Shown here one piece after another: positions 23,989 through 31,377 of a stretch of DNA of 48,480 bases; positions within the stretch are counted from its first letter, which is position 1, and the number at the start of each line of letters is the position of its first letter. The stretch covers positions 1 through 48,480 of the forward strand of contig NZ_JAHRXF010000046.1 in assembly GCF_019104725.1 (NCBI RefSeq), given 5' to 3'. The notes beneath the pieces are model-generated. The model was given only the letters and a program-made list of their open reading frames with translations, was not told where the DNA came from and did not search any database. The position numbers and the translations under genes were made by a program. Source of the DNA: Streptomyces corallincola (GTDB taxonomy: Bacteria > Actinomycetota > Actinomycetes > Streptomycetales > Streptomycetaceae).

Positions 23989-24067
23989 GGCGCGGCAACC
24001 GCCTTTCGCGGTACGGGAGTGCTCCCTTCCAGGGTGGTCGAACCGGGGGTACGCCCGGCGCCGTCGC

Positions 24068-24085
24068 ACTACACGATCGTGCAGT
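24068..24085. promoter_or_regulatory. 18-bp near-perfect palindrome in the P450-BM3/LuxR divergent promoter
   Basis: ACTACACGATCGTGCAGT is self-complementary except for one pair, with a perfect 10-bp core CACGATCGTG. It is 80 bp upstream of the P450 fusion start and 140 bp upstream of the regulator start. LuxR-type dimers often bind palindromes of this length, so this is the likely operator of the neighbouring regulator. Confidence 0.55.
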
Positions 24086-24225
24086 CAAAACTCGGCAAGG
24101 GGCCTTGCGCGGCGCCCGTCCCGCCCCCTCCGCGCCGCCCGAAGTTGCCGCTGACCTGCCGGTCCGTCTTGGATGGACGGGATGTCGGGAGGACGCGCCC
24201 GAAGAGGGCGCCGGGAGGTGACGGG

Positions 24226-24864
24226 GTGGACGCGGGGCAGGCCGACGCCGTGGTGTGGCGCAACCGCGCCCTTAACCTGTTCGACCGGGTCACGGTGCCG
24301 GTCGCGGTGTGCGACGTGTACGGCAGGGTGGTGCTGGCCAATCCAGCGATGTCCGCCGAGTGCGGTACGACACCGGGGCGGCTGCGCGGCCGGGACGTAC
24401 TGGAGCTGTTCCGGCCCGAGGAGAGCACCCAGGTGGACCGGATCGCCCAGGCACTGCGCCTGCGGCACCGCTCCCGCTACCAGATCTCGGTGCGCTGGTC
24501 CGCCCCCGACGGCACCGAACGCCACGGCGAGCTGACGGCCGACCCGGTGAGCGACGGCGTCCACGACACCCCGGCCCTGTTGGTCATGCTCCGCGTGGAC
24601 GGCACCCGCACTCCCCCGCCGGAGCATGAGACCCCGCAGGTCACGAAGGTGGAGGCACGAGTCCTTGCCCTGCTCGCGGGCGGCGCGACCACCGACCGCG
24701 CCGCCCGCGAACTCGCCCTCACCCGCGACGGCGTCACCTACCACCTCCGCCGCCTCTCCACCCGCTGGAACGCCGCCAACCGCACCGAACTCGTCGCCCG
24801 CGCCTACGCGGAAGGCATCCTCCGCCCGGGGGTGTGGCCACCGGAGGCGACGGAACCGGGGTGA
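24226..24864 (+). CDS. PAS-LuxR transcriptional regulator
   Basis: 212 residues. Residues 15-115 look like a PAS sensor (VTVPVAVCDVYGRVVLANPAMS, then GRDVLELF and a strand-rich end). Residues 135-200 are a LuxR/FixJ-type helix-turn-helix (VTKVEARVLALLAGGATTDRAARELALTRDGVTYHL). PAS domains sense small ligands, redox or light; a fatty acid or haem-type signal is plausible beside a P450, but this is inference. GTG 24226 has GGGAGG 7 nt upstream. Convergent with the DUF3626 gene, only 7 bp apart. Confidence 0.85.
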   Translation: MDAGQADAVVWRNRALNLFDRVTVPVAVCDVYGRVVLANPAMSAECGTTPGRLRGRDVLELFRPEESTQVDRIAQALRLRHRSRYQISVRWSAPDGTERHGELTADPVSDGVHDTPALLVMLRVDGTRTPPPEHETPQVTKVEARVLALLAGGATTDRAARELALTRDGVTYHLRRLSTRWNAANRTELVARAYAEGILRPGVWPPEATEPG

Positions 24865-24871
24865 GCCGTTC

Positions 24872-25753
24872 TCACGGCGTCCCGCGCACCGCCTCAAGGG
24901 CCGTTCCCGCGCCCTCCGGCGCCCCGAAGCGGGCCAGGGTGTGCCAGACCATCTTCAGGTCCTGGAGCCCGTAGCGGCCGGTGCGGGCCGCGTCGCCGAT
25001 GACGCGGGGGGTGACGAGGCCGCGGTCGGCGATACGGGCGCCGAGTTCGGCGTACCGGGGGCCGCGGAAGTCGGAGCGGCGGCGGAGTTCCGCGACGGTG
25101 ATCCGGTATCCGGGGTGCCAGGCCAGGGGGACGGGGAGGCGGCGGGCCGCCGCTTCGACGGGGGTGCCCCGGTAGCTCGCGTCGAGCACCAGCGCCTCCA
25201 CGTCGCGGGCCAGGACCACACCGCCGTGCACATGGCTCTCGATGTAGTCGTCGAGGGCGTCACGGTCGTCGGCGGCCGCGAGCGCGGTCAGGGACATGGC
25301 GGCGCTGACGCCGAAGTGGTCCGGCTCGGCGGCGCTGTCGGGGTAGCAGTGGGTGGCCCGGCCGAGGACGGCCCCGGTCAGCCGGAAGTGGGAGGAGCCG
25401 AAGCGGGGGGCAGCGCCGACGGATTGGTGGCGGAAGTTCAGGCCGCCGTACACGGGGCGCTCGGCTGGGGCGGCGTCGTCGTAGGCGGTGCCGAAGATGC
25501 GGCTCTCCCAGTTCCAGCGGTCGCCGCCGGGGTGGGCGGTGAGGCCGCCGTTGCTGGTGCCGGTGACGAACTGGGAGACGTAGGCGCCGTCCCGCGCCAG
25601 GGCCTCCAGCAAGGGAGTGCCGGCGGCGAGCCGGTCGGGGTGGAAGTTGAGCGTCACGCGCAGCGCGGGGTCGAACGGCTGCCCGGTGGAGCGCGCCGCC
25701 ACATGGTCGATCGCCTTCAGGACGCGCGGCGGGACCGTCGTACGGATATCCAT
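24872..25753 (-). CDS. DUF3626 protein
   Basis: 293 residues. Matches DUF3626 as I recall it: RVTLNFHPDR near residues 33-42, FVTGTSNGGLTAHPGGDRWNWESRIFG near 62-88, the RPVYGGLNFR segment and PRFGSSHFRL. The conserved histidines and arginines suggest an enzyme, but no activity is established. ATG 25753 (MDIRTT) is used; GGGGGAG lies about 10 nt upstream. Divergent from the FusB-type zinc-finger gene. Confidence 0.8.
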   Translation of the reverse strand: MDIRTTVPPRVLKAIDHVAARSTGQPFDPALRVTLNFHPDRLAAGTPLLEALARDGAYVSQFVTGTSNGGLTAHPGGDRWNWESRIFGTAYDDAAPAERPVYGGLNFRHQSVGAAPRFGSSHFRLTGAVLGRATHCYPDSAAEPDHFGVSAAMSLTALAAADDRDALDDYIESHVHGGVVLARDVEALVLDASYRGTPVEAAARRLPVPLAWHPGYRITVAELRRRSDFRGPRYAELGARIADRGLVTPRVIGDAARTGRYGLQDLKMVWHTLARFGAPEGAGTALEAVRGTP

Positions 25754-25792
25754 TCGACCGGCTCCCCCTTTCGTAGTTACGCTAGCCGGAAA

Positions 25793-25807
25793 CCTAACAG
25801 CTTTAGG
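25793..25807. promoter_or_regulatory. CCTAA-n5-TTAGG dyad in a divergent promoter
   Basis: A perfect 5-bp inverted repeat midway in the 100-bp gap between the divergent DUF3626 and FBP-domain genes. The half sites recall iron-box halves but the spacing and order do not fit; kept only as a candidate operator. Confidence 0.3.
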
Positions 25808-25853
25808 CACAGCCCTTGGGGGCTCATGTGTCCGTCCCGAAAGGCCGCGTTCC

Positions 25854-26348
25854 ATGAAATCGCTCACCGAGCAGGAGATCCGCAACTCCTTTGTGAACTG
25901 CTCCCGAGGCGAGGCGAAGCGTCTCGCGGTCCCGCGCGACCTGGACGAACGCCCCTGGGACGACCTGGACTTCCTCGGCTGGACCGATCCGGGCGCCCCG
26001 GACCGCAGCTATGTGGTCCTGGAGCGGGACGGCGCCCCGGCGGGCGTCTGCCTGCGCTTCCCGACCGCGCGGCGCGGCTTCCTGCACCGCAGCATGTGCT
26101 CGGTCTGCCTGACCACGCACCCCGGCGGCGGGGTGTCCCTGATGACGGCACGCAAGGCGGGCCCGGCCGGGCGCGAGGGCAACTCGGTCGGCGTCTACAT
26201 GTGCGCGGATCTGGCTTGTTCCCTCTATGTGCGCGGCAAGAAGCCCCTCCCGTCCGGCAGCCGCTTCGAGGAGAGCCTCACGGTGGCCCAGCAGATCGAG
26301 CGGACCAGGGGAAACCTGGCCGCCTTCGTGGACCGCCTGTACGTCTGA
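25854..26348 (+). CDS. FBP-domain protein (FusB/EF-G-binding zinc-finger type)
   Basis: 164 residues. The family's treble-clef zinc finger is visible as C82-x2-C85 (MCSVCL) and C117-x4-C122 (MCADLAC), between a helical N-terminus and a helical end (SLTVAQQIERTRGNLAAFVDRLY). The FBP domain is the C-terminal part of FusB/FusC-type proteins, which bind elongation factor EF-G and free it from fusidic-acid-stalled ribosomes. Actinomycete copies like this are shorter and their role is not settled. ATG 25854 has a weak ribosome site. A ribosome-rescue or translation-stress role is inference. Confidence 0.8.
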   Translation: MKSLTEQEIRNSFVNCSRGEAKRLAVPRDLDERPWDDLDFLGWTDPGAPDRSYVVLERDGAPAGVCLRFPTARRGFLHRSMCSVCLTTHPGGGVSLMTARKAGPAGREGNSVGVYMCADLACSLYVRGKKPLPSGSRFEESLTVAQQIERTRGNLAAFVDRLYV

Positions 26349-26499
26349 GGGGACCGCCCGTACGTCCGGCCGCCCCTCCCCCGGCCGCTCCCGCCCCTCC
26401 GGTGCGCCCGAGGCACGTCCGCCGGACCCCGGTCGCGGACCGGAACTGTCCGCGATCAAGGACGTTCACCGCACAGCATGAGCGGGAACAGGCCAAAGA

Positions 26500-27750
26500 A
26501 TGCGCGACGTACTACGGAAATGGACGGACGAGGTGCGGCGCCTGGCGCGGCGGCGCCGGGAGCCGCTGGTCCTGCAGACCCTGCGCTCGGCGGCGGCGGC
26601 CACGGTGGCGTACGTCGTCGCGCTGCGGCTGAGCCCGGAACCGGCACCGCTGACCGCGCCCCTGACCGCCCTGCTGGTCGTCCAGGTGACGTTCTACGCC
26701 ACCCTCACCAACGGCATCCGCCGGGTGAACGCGGTGGTGGCGGGCGTGCTGGTGGCGATCGCGTTCAGTCTGCTGGTGGGGCTGACGTGGTGGAGTCTGG
26801 CGCTGCTGATCGTGGCGGCGCTGGCCGTGGGCCATCTGGTGCGGGTGGACGAGTACGTCGCCGAGGTGGCGATCAGCGCGATGCTGGTGCTCGGGGTGAC
26901 GACGGTCGGCTTCACCGCGTGGGCGCGGATCGTGGAGACCCTGATCGGCGCGCTGGTCGGCATGGCGTGCAATCTGCTGCTGCCGCCGCCCGTCTGGGTG
27001 GGCGAGGCAGGTCGGTCCATCGAGGATCTGGCCCGGCGGGTGCGTCAGCTCATGCTGCGGATGGGCGACGAGGCCGCGGAGCGCACCCCCTGGGAGCGGG
27101 CGGCGGAGCGGCTGCACGAGGCGCGTCGGCTGGACCACGACATCGTGCGGGTGGACGCGGCGCTACGGCAGGCGGAGGACAGTCTGCGGCTCAACCCCCG
27201 TGTCCGTGAGGGCCTGCTGTACCGGGTGGTGCTGCGCACCGGCCTGGACACCCTGGAGATCTGCACGGTGGTGCTGCGGGTGCTGGCCCGTTCGTTCACC
27301 GACCTGGCCAAGGCGCGCGGCCCGGCGGAGCTGTTCCCGCCGCGCACGGGCGCGACCGTGCAGCGGTTGCTGGCCGAGATCGGGGACGCGGTGGTCAGCT
27401 TCGCCGTACTCGTGACGACGCACCTCAGCACGGACGCGGACGCGGCCGAGTCCCGGCTCGCCGCCGAACTGCACACGGCGGCGGCCACCCGCGACCGGCT
27501 CGCCGAGCTGCTGCGCGAGGAGGCCCGCGACGACCCGGCGGTGTGGCAACTGCTCGGCGCGGTACTCACGGAGGTGAACCGGATGATCGACGAACTGGAC
27601 ACCGAGCACCGCACCCGCAGGCTGCTGGAGGAACTGGACCGGGTGGCCCGGGAGCAGCGGGCCCGGCGCCCGAGGACGGCCCGGCTGCGCGAGCGGCTCG
27701 GCGTACAGGAGGACCTGTGGCGGAACCGTACGGGGGTCGGCGGACGTTGA
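26500..27750 (+). CDS. FUSC / aromatic-acid-exporter-type membrane protein
   Basis: 416 residues. Residues 28-165 hold about five membrane helices with charged ends, matching the N-terminal half of FUSC/ArAE exporters: LRSAAAATVAYVVALRL, then LTALLVVQVTFYATLTNGIRRVNAVVAGVLVAI. From 170 on is a long cytosolic, helical and arginine/glutamate-rich region likely to form coiled coil. Family members are thought to export aromatic acids or amphipathic drugs. ATG 26500 is taken although its ribosome site is weak. The gene at 27803 is 52 bp downstream and may be co-transcribed. Confidence 0.85.
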   Translation: MRDVLRKWTDEVRRLARRRREPLVLQTLRSAAAATVAYVVALRLSPEPAPLTAPLTALLVVQVTFYATLTNGIRRVNAVVAGVLVAIAFSLLVGLTWWSLALLIVAALAVGHLVRVDEYVAEVAISAMLVLGVTTVGFTAWARIVETLIGALVGMACNLLLPPPVWVGEAGRSIEDLARRVRQLMLRMGDEAAERTPWERAAERLHEARRLDHDIVRVDAALRQAEDSLRLNPRVREGLLYRVVLRTGLDTLEICTVVLRVLARSFTDLAKARGPAELFPPRTGATVQRLLAEIGDAVVSFAVLVTTHLSTDADAAESRLAAELHTAAATRDRLAELLREEARDDPAVWQLLGAVLTEVNRMIDELDTEHRTRRLLEELDRVAREQRARRPRTARLRERLGVQEDLWRNRTGVGGR

Positions 27751-27802
27751 GGATGGCAGAAGCGCCGGGACGGGGCCGGTGCGTGAGCGGAGGGGTGGTC
27801 CG

Positions 27803-28912
27803 ATGACCGGGACGGGAGTGCGGATCGACGGGAACACACTGCGGCTGCGGGGCGGGGTCGAGGTGCGGTTCATGCGGACACTGCGGCTGCCGGAGACCGG
27901 TACGCATCCGCTGCCGCCGGGGCTCGGGGAGTTCCCGGTGCGGCCGGTTGCGGACTTCGCGGACCGGGTGCCCGAGGAGATGGCGGAGCGCGGCGGTGTG
28001 ATGCTGCCGGTGTATCTGCGCGAGGCCATGTGGCTGAACTTCGCGGGCACGCGGGAACCCGCCGCGCTCCAGGTCGGCGTGGGCAAGGTGTGCGCGGTCT
28101 CCGGCAAGCCCTGGCAGGCCGCCCTCTCGCGCGGCCCGCAGAACTACGTGGTCCTGCCCCGCCAGCCCTGGCTGGACGGCATCAACTCCGGCCGGGGCAC
28201 GGTCCGGCAGTTCGTGGCGGTGCCCCTCGGGATGGGCGCGACCGTGGAAGGACAGGTCACGGGCGAGGAGATCTGGGGCGGGGTGCAGCTCCAGTCGTTC
28301 CCGCTCCGGGAGGAACTGCTCGCCGAGTGGCGGCGCCGGGAGCGGGACCGCGAGGTCCGCTCGGTGAAGTCGGCCAAGACCGCCGGTTACGGCGGTCCGC
28401 CGCAGGCCGGTGGTTTCGCGGCTCCCGGTGCCGCTCCGATGGCCTCCGCACCGGGCGGCCCCCCGCCGCCCGTTCCCGCGCCGGGCGCGTCGGCGGGAGC
28501 CCGGCCCGGCGGTGCGCCGAGGCCGCGCGCGGCGGCGATGGGCCTGGGCGTCGGCGGCTCGATGCACCAGGAGGTCTTCCAGGACGAACGCCCACTCACC
28601 GACTGGGCGGAGACACCCGCCGGGCGCGTCTACGTGCATCTGGTGACGGCCCCCGAGTGGCGCCGCATCACCGGCGAGGCCCCGCCGCCCTCCCCGGTGG
28701 ACCGCGCCGCGTACACCAACGCGGGCCTGCCCTGGTTCGACTACTACGACGAGGACGCCGACGACCTGGCCCCGGCCGAGCCCCTGGAAGGCGTCCAGCC
28801 GGTCGGCGACTGGCTCGGCGACGACCTGGACCCCTGGCACCAGCCCAAACCAGGCCAGATCCACCCCCTCAAGGACGGCCCGGGCAAGCCGGTGACGGAC
28901 GGGGAGTGGTGA
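27803..28912 (+). CDS. Conserved actinomycete protein of unknown function
   Basis: 369 residues, cytosolic by composition. A compact N-terminal domain (about 1-165) includes VRFMRTLRLPETGTHPLPPG, GGVMLPVYLREAMWL, QVGVGKVCAVSGKPW, VVLPRQPWLDGINSG and VRQFVAVPLGMGATVEGQV, a pattern I have seen as a conserved block in Streptomyces proteins without an assigned function. A proline/alanine/glycine linker (about 185-255) leads to a second conserved part ending TDGEW. GGAGGGG lies 7 nt before ATG 27803. No enzyme motif is recognised. Confidence 0.75.
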   Translation: MTGTGVRIDGNTLRLRGGVEVRFMRTLRLPETGTHPLPPGLGEFPVRPVADFADRVPEEMAERGGVMLPVYLREAMWLNFAGTREPAALQVGVGKVCAVSGKPWQAALSRGPQNYVVLPRQPWLDGINSGRGTVRQFVAVPLGMGATVEGQVTGEEIWGGVQLQSFPLREELLAEWRRRERDREVRSVKSAKTAGYGGPPQAGGFAAPGAAPMASAPGGPPPPVPAPGASAGARPGGAPRPRAAAMGLGVGGSMHQEVFQDERPLTDWAETPAGRVYVHLVTAPEWRRITGEAPPPSPVDRAAYTNAGLPWFDYYDEDADDLAPAEPLEGVQPVGDWLGDDLDPWHQPKPGQIHPLKDGPGKPVTDGEW

Positions 28913-29017
28913 CCCGACCCGTGCGACCGGCTTAACCGAACCCCTGCTTGCCCTCCCCCCTGAAACCGCGTCAAGGTGGCTGCCGTGAACGGGGCGACCG
29001 ACGACCGGAGGTGCGAG

Positions 29018-30379
29018 ATGGACGACGCGGCAGCGGGAGCCGGGACGGGCGGGGACTCGGGAGCGGGGATCGGCGGCGCGGGGAGCGAGGACTCGGGGGT
29101 CGGCGGCGCGCAGATCGGCACTGGCGGCAACCCGGCCGAGCGAAGCGGCGCGAGCAGGCGGGCTGCGGCCCGGGCCGGTGCTGACACGCCGTTGAGTGGC
29201 TGGAGCAGGCGGCGGTTCGTGGGGATCATGGCGGGCGGTGCCGCCGTCGTGGCCGTGCCCGCTCCGGCCGGTCCGCCGGAGGGATCGGCCGGGGACGCCG
29301 TGTCAGAGGCCCGGCGGGCCGCCGCGTCCGTGCCGTCCCGCGCCGCCGCCACCGACCGGCCGCTTCTCCTCGGCACCTACACCTCCGCCGAGGGCGGCGG
29401 CACCGGCATCGGCGTGGCCTCGTACGACTCCGCGACCGGTGCCGTCACCGGGGCGGGGACGATCACGGGGGTGCCCGACCCGTCGTATCTGGTGTGCCAT
29501 CCGGACGGGCGGACGGTGTACGCGGTGGACGAGCGGGACGACGGCGCGGTGACCGCCGTACGGCTCGCGGACCGGAAGGTGCTGGGCAGCCGGAGCACGG
29601 GCGGGTCGGGGCCGTGCCATGTGTCCGTGCATCCCGGTGGGCGCTGGCTGCTGAGCGCGAACTACGGCTCGGGCAGCGTCGCGGTGCATCCGATCGACGC
29701 CTCGGGCGCCCTCGGGGAGCGCACCGCTCTGGTGACGCACTCCACTCCCCCGCCGGGTCCCGGCCAACAGGGGCCGCACGCGCACCAGTTCCTCACGTCA
29801 CCGGACGGCGGCCATCTGCTCGCGGTGGACCTGGGCACGGACACCGTCTACACGTACCGGCTGGACGAGCAGCGGGGCACGCTGACGGAGGTCGCACAGG
29901 CACACACCCGGCCGGGCGCGGGTCCGCGCCATCTGACGTTCCATCCGGGCGGGCGGTACGCCTATCTGGCCAACGAGGTGGACGACACGGTGGCCGTCTG
30001 CGCCTGGGACCCGGACAGCGGGCGGCTCACCATCGGCGCCCCTCAGCCGTCGGGGTCGTCCGGTGGCACCAACTACCCGGCACAGTTCGTGGTGACCGGC
30101 GACGGGCGGTACGCCTTCCTCGCCAACCGGGGACACAACAGCGTCGCCCGGTTCGCGGTCGAGGACGACGGCGCGGTGCTGCGGCTGCTGGGCACGGTGC
30201 CGGTGGGCGGGGACTTCCCCCGGCAGATCGCGCTCTCCCCGGACGGCGGCCTGCTGTTCGCGGCCAACCAGCGCTCGGGCACGGTCACCGTCTTCCACGT
30301 GGACGCGGCGGACGGCCAACTCACGCGTGCGGGCGAGCCGTTCGCGTCACCGGTCGCGGTCTGCGCGCTGCCTCTGTAG
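29018..30379 (+). CDS. Tat-exported lactonase-fold (6-phosphogluconolactonase-like) beta-propeller protein
   Basis: 453 residues. A long glycine-rich leader ends in a twin-arginine signal (S63-R-R-R-F-V then a hydrophobic stretch), so export through Tat is expected. From about 125 to the end is a seven-bladed lactonase propeller with repeated V/F-H-P-x-G-R-x-x-Y/L-A-N/V strands (SVHPGGRWLLSANYGSG, TFHPGGRYAYLANEVDD, SPDGGLLFAANQ). PGL-type relatives hydrolyse phosphogluconolactone, but exported copies are of unknown substrate. GGAGGTG lies 5-6 nt before ATG 29018. The leader before the RR motif is unusually long (about 60 residues). Confidence 0.85.
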   Translation: MDDAAAGAGTGGDSGAGIGGAGSEDSGVGGAQIGTGGNPAERSGASRRAAARAGADTPLSGWSRRRFVGIMAGGAAVVAVPAPAGPPEGSAGDAVSEARRAAASVPSRAAATDRPLLLGTYTSAEGGGTGIGVASYDSATGAVTGAGTITGVPDPSYLVCHPDGRTVYAVDERDDGAVTAVRLADRKVLGSRSTGGSGPCHVSVHPGGRWLLSANYGSGSVAVHPIDASGALGERTALVTHSTPPPGPGQQGPHAHQFLTSPDGGHLLAVDLGTDTVYTYRLDEQRGTLTEVAQAHTRPGAGPRHLTFHPGGRYAYLANEVDDTVAVCAWDPDSGRLTIGAPQPSGSSGGTNYPAQFVVTGDGRYAFLANRGHNSVARFAVEDDGAVLRLLGTVPVGGDFPRQIALSPDGGLLFAANQRSGTVTVFHVDAADGQLTRAGEPFASPVAVCALPL

Positions 30380-31084
30380 CGAGCGTGGGCAGGAGGAGGC
30401 GGCCTGCGCGAGCAGCGCGTGCATCCGCTCGGTGAGCTGCGAGACGTCGTCAGCGGGAGCGTGGAAGGCGAGTCGTACGTCACCGTGGGCGCGGGCCCGC
30501 TCGATGCGCAGGGTGAGTCCGTGCCGGTCCACGGCGAGCGGTACGACACGCGTCGCGGCGTGCAGGTTCTCCGGCCGCACCAGCCGGGTGAGCCGTTCGA
30601 CGGCGTCCGGGTGGGCGTCGGCGAGGTGAGTGAGCAGCGAGGCTTCCGCCTCCACCAGCGGGTCGGGGCGGGCGGCGGCGAACTCACCGAGGTCCACCAG
30701 TTCGGCACCGGACGCCTGCCGCAGCACGACCCGCGTCGGCCGGAACACCATGCCCGTACCCTCCGCGTCCCCCTCGACAGGCGCGAACCACCCGGCGAGC
30801 CAGAGCCGCGAGCGGATACGGCGGCGCACCGGGACGGGTGCCACGTCCGCGAACTCCAGCACGGCGCTGGGCTCCCCGCGCGGCGCGCACAGCGCGACGG
30901 CCCGCAGCGTGCTGTCCTCGGGGAGCGTGACGAGGACCTCCCCGTCGTCGCTCACGGAGTGCGCCCCGACGAACTCCTCCCGGGCGCCCTCGGCCGTCAC
31001 CCCGCACGACCACGCGGCGGCGAGCACCGACCGCGCCCGCTCCGCCGCACCGGGTCCGCCCGCCCAGTCCTGCGTATCACCCAT
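30347..31084 (-). CDS. DUF2470-domain protein, iron-box controlled
   Basis: 245 residues. The N-terminal half resembles a split-barrel (FMN-binding-like) domain; the C-terminal half is DUF2470 (LLTHLADAHPDAVERLTRLV). This pairing occurs in HugZ-like haem-utilisation proteins and chloroplast relatives, so a role with haem or iron is plausible. The gene starts 16 bp downstream of a 19-bp iron box and has a GGAGG ribosome site 7 nt from the ATG. Its 3' end overlaps the convergent lactonase gene by 33 bp, giving opposed transcripts. Confidence 0.8.
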   Translation of the reverse strand: MGDTQDWAGGPGAAERARSVLAAAWSCGVTAEGAREEFVGAHSVSDDGEVLVTLPEDSTLRAVALCAPRGEPSAVLEFADVAPVPVRRRIRSRLWLAGWFAPVEGDAEGTGMVFRPTRVVLRQASGAELVDLGEFAAARPDPLVEAEASLLTHLADAHPDAVERLTRLVRPENLHAATRVVPLAVDRHGLTLRIERARAHGDVRLAFHAPADDVSQLTERMHALLAQAASSCPRSLQRQRADRDR

Positions 31085-31099
31085 CCCGAGACCTCCTCA

Positions 31100-31118
31100 T
31101 TAGGTAAGGCTCACCTAA
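31100..31118 (-). promoter_or_regulatory. DmdR/IdeR-type iron box
   Basis: A 19-bp site (TTAGGTAAGGCTCACCTAA) matching the DtxR-family consensus TTAGGTTAGGCTAACCTAA at most positions. It sits 16-34 bp upstream of the DUF2470 start, so iron-loaded DmdR would block transcription in iron excess. Confidence 0.85.
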
Positions 31119-31225
31119 CTTAGCGGAGGAGGGGCCGCACGCCAACCAGGCGTCACCGGAAAGAGTGCGTATTGGTTGCGGAGACGGCGCGACGAGTTGG
31201 CGCGGGCGGCGTGGCGGCGACAAGC

Positions 31226-31231
31226 GGGCGG
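31226..31231. repeat. Left target-site duplication of the IS21 element
   Basis: GGGCGG immediately before the element's TGGCT end; the identical GGGCGG follows the right end at 34410-34415. Confidence 0.8.
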
Positions 31232-31377
31232 TGGCTGTGAACAACTTCTCTGGCCCCAGCGGAACGAGCCTTTGGGCCCCAGGGGCTTGATCGCGGTTTG
31301 AGTGTTCGTCAGAAGTGGCCCCAGGGGCAGTCTTGCGGTGGGAGCATTGATGTGCTTCCGACAGTCAGGGGGCCCGT

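Noticed and set aside
20509..24225. Very long plus-strand frame covering the P450-reductase gene
   Set aside because: It is the antisense shadow of the fusion enzyme: glycine/valine/arginine-rich with no domains. Only its last 639 bp (from 24226) is a gene, the PAS-LuxR regulator.
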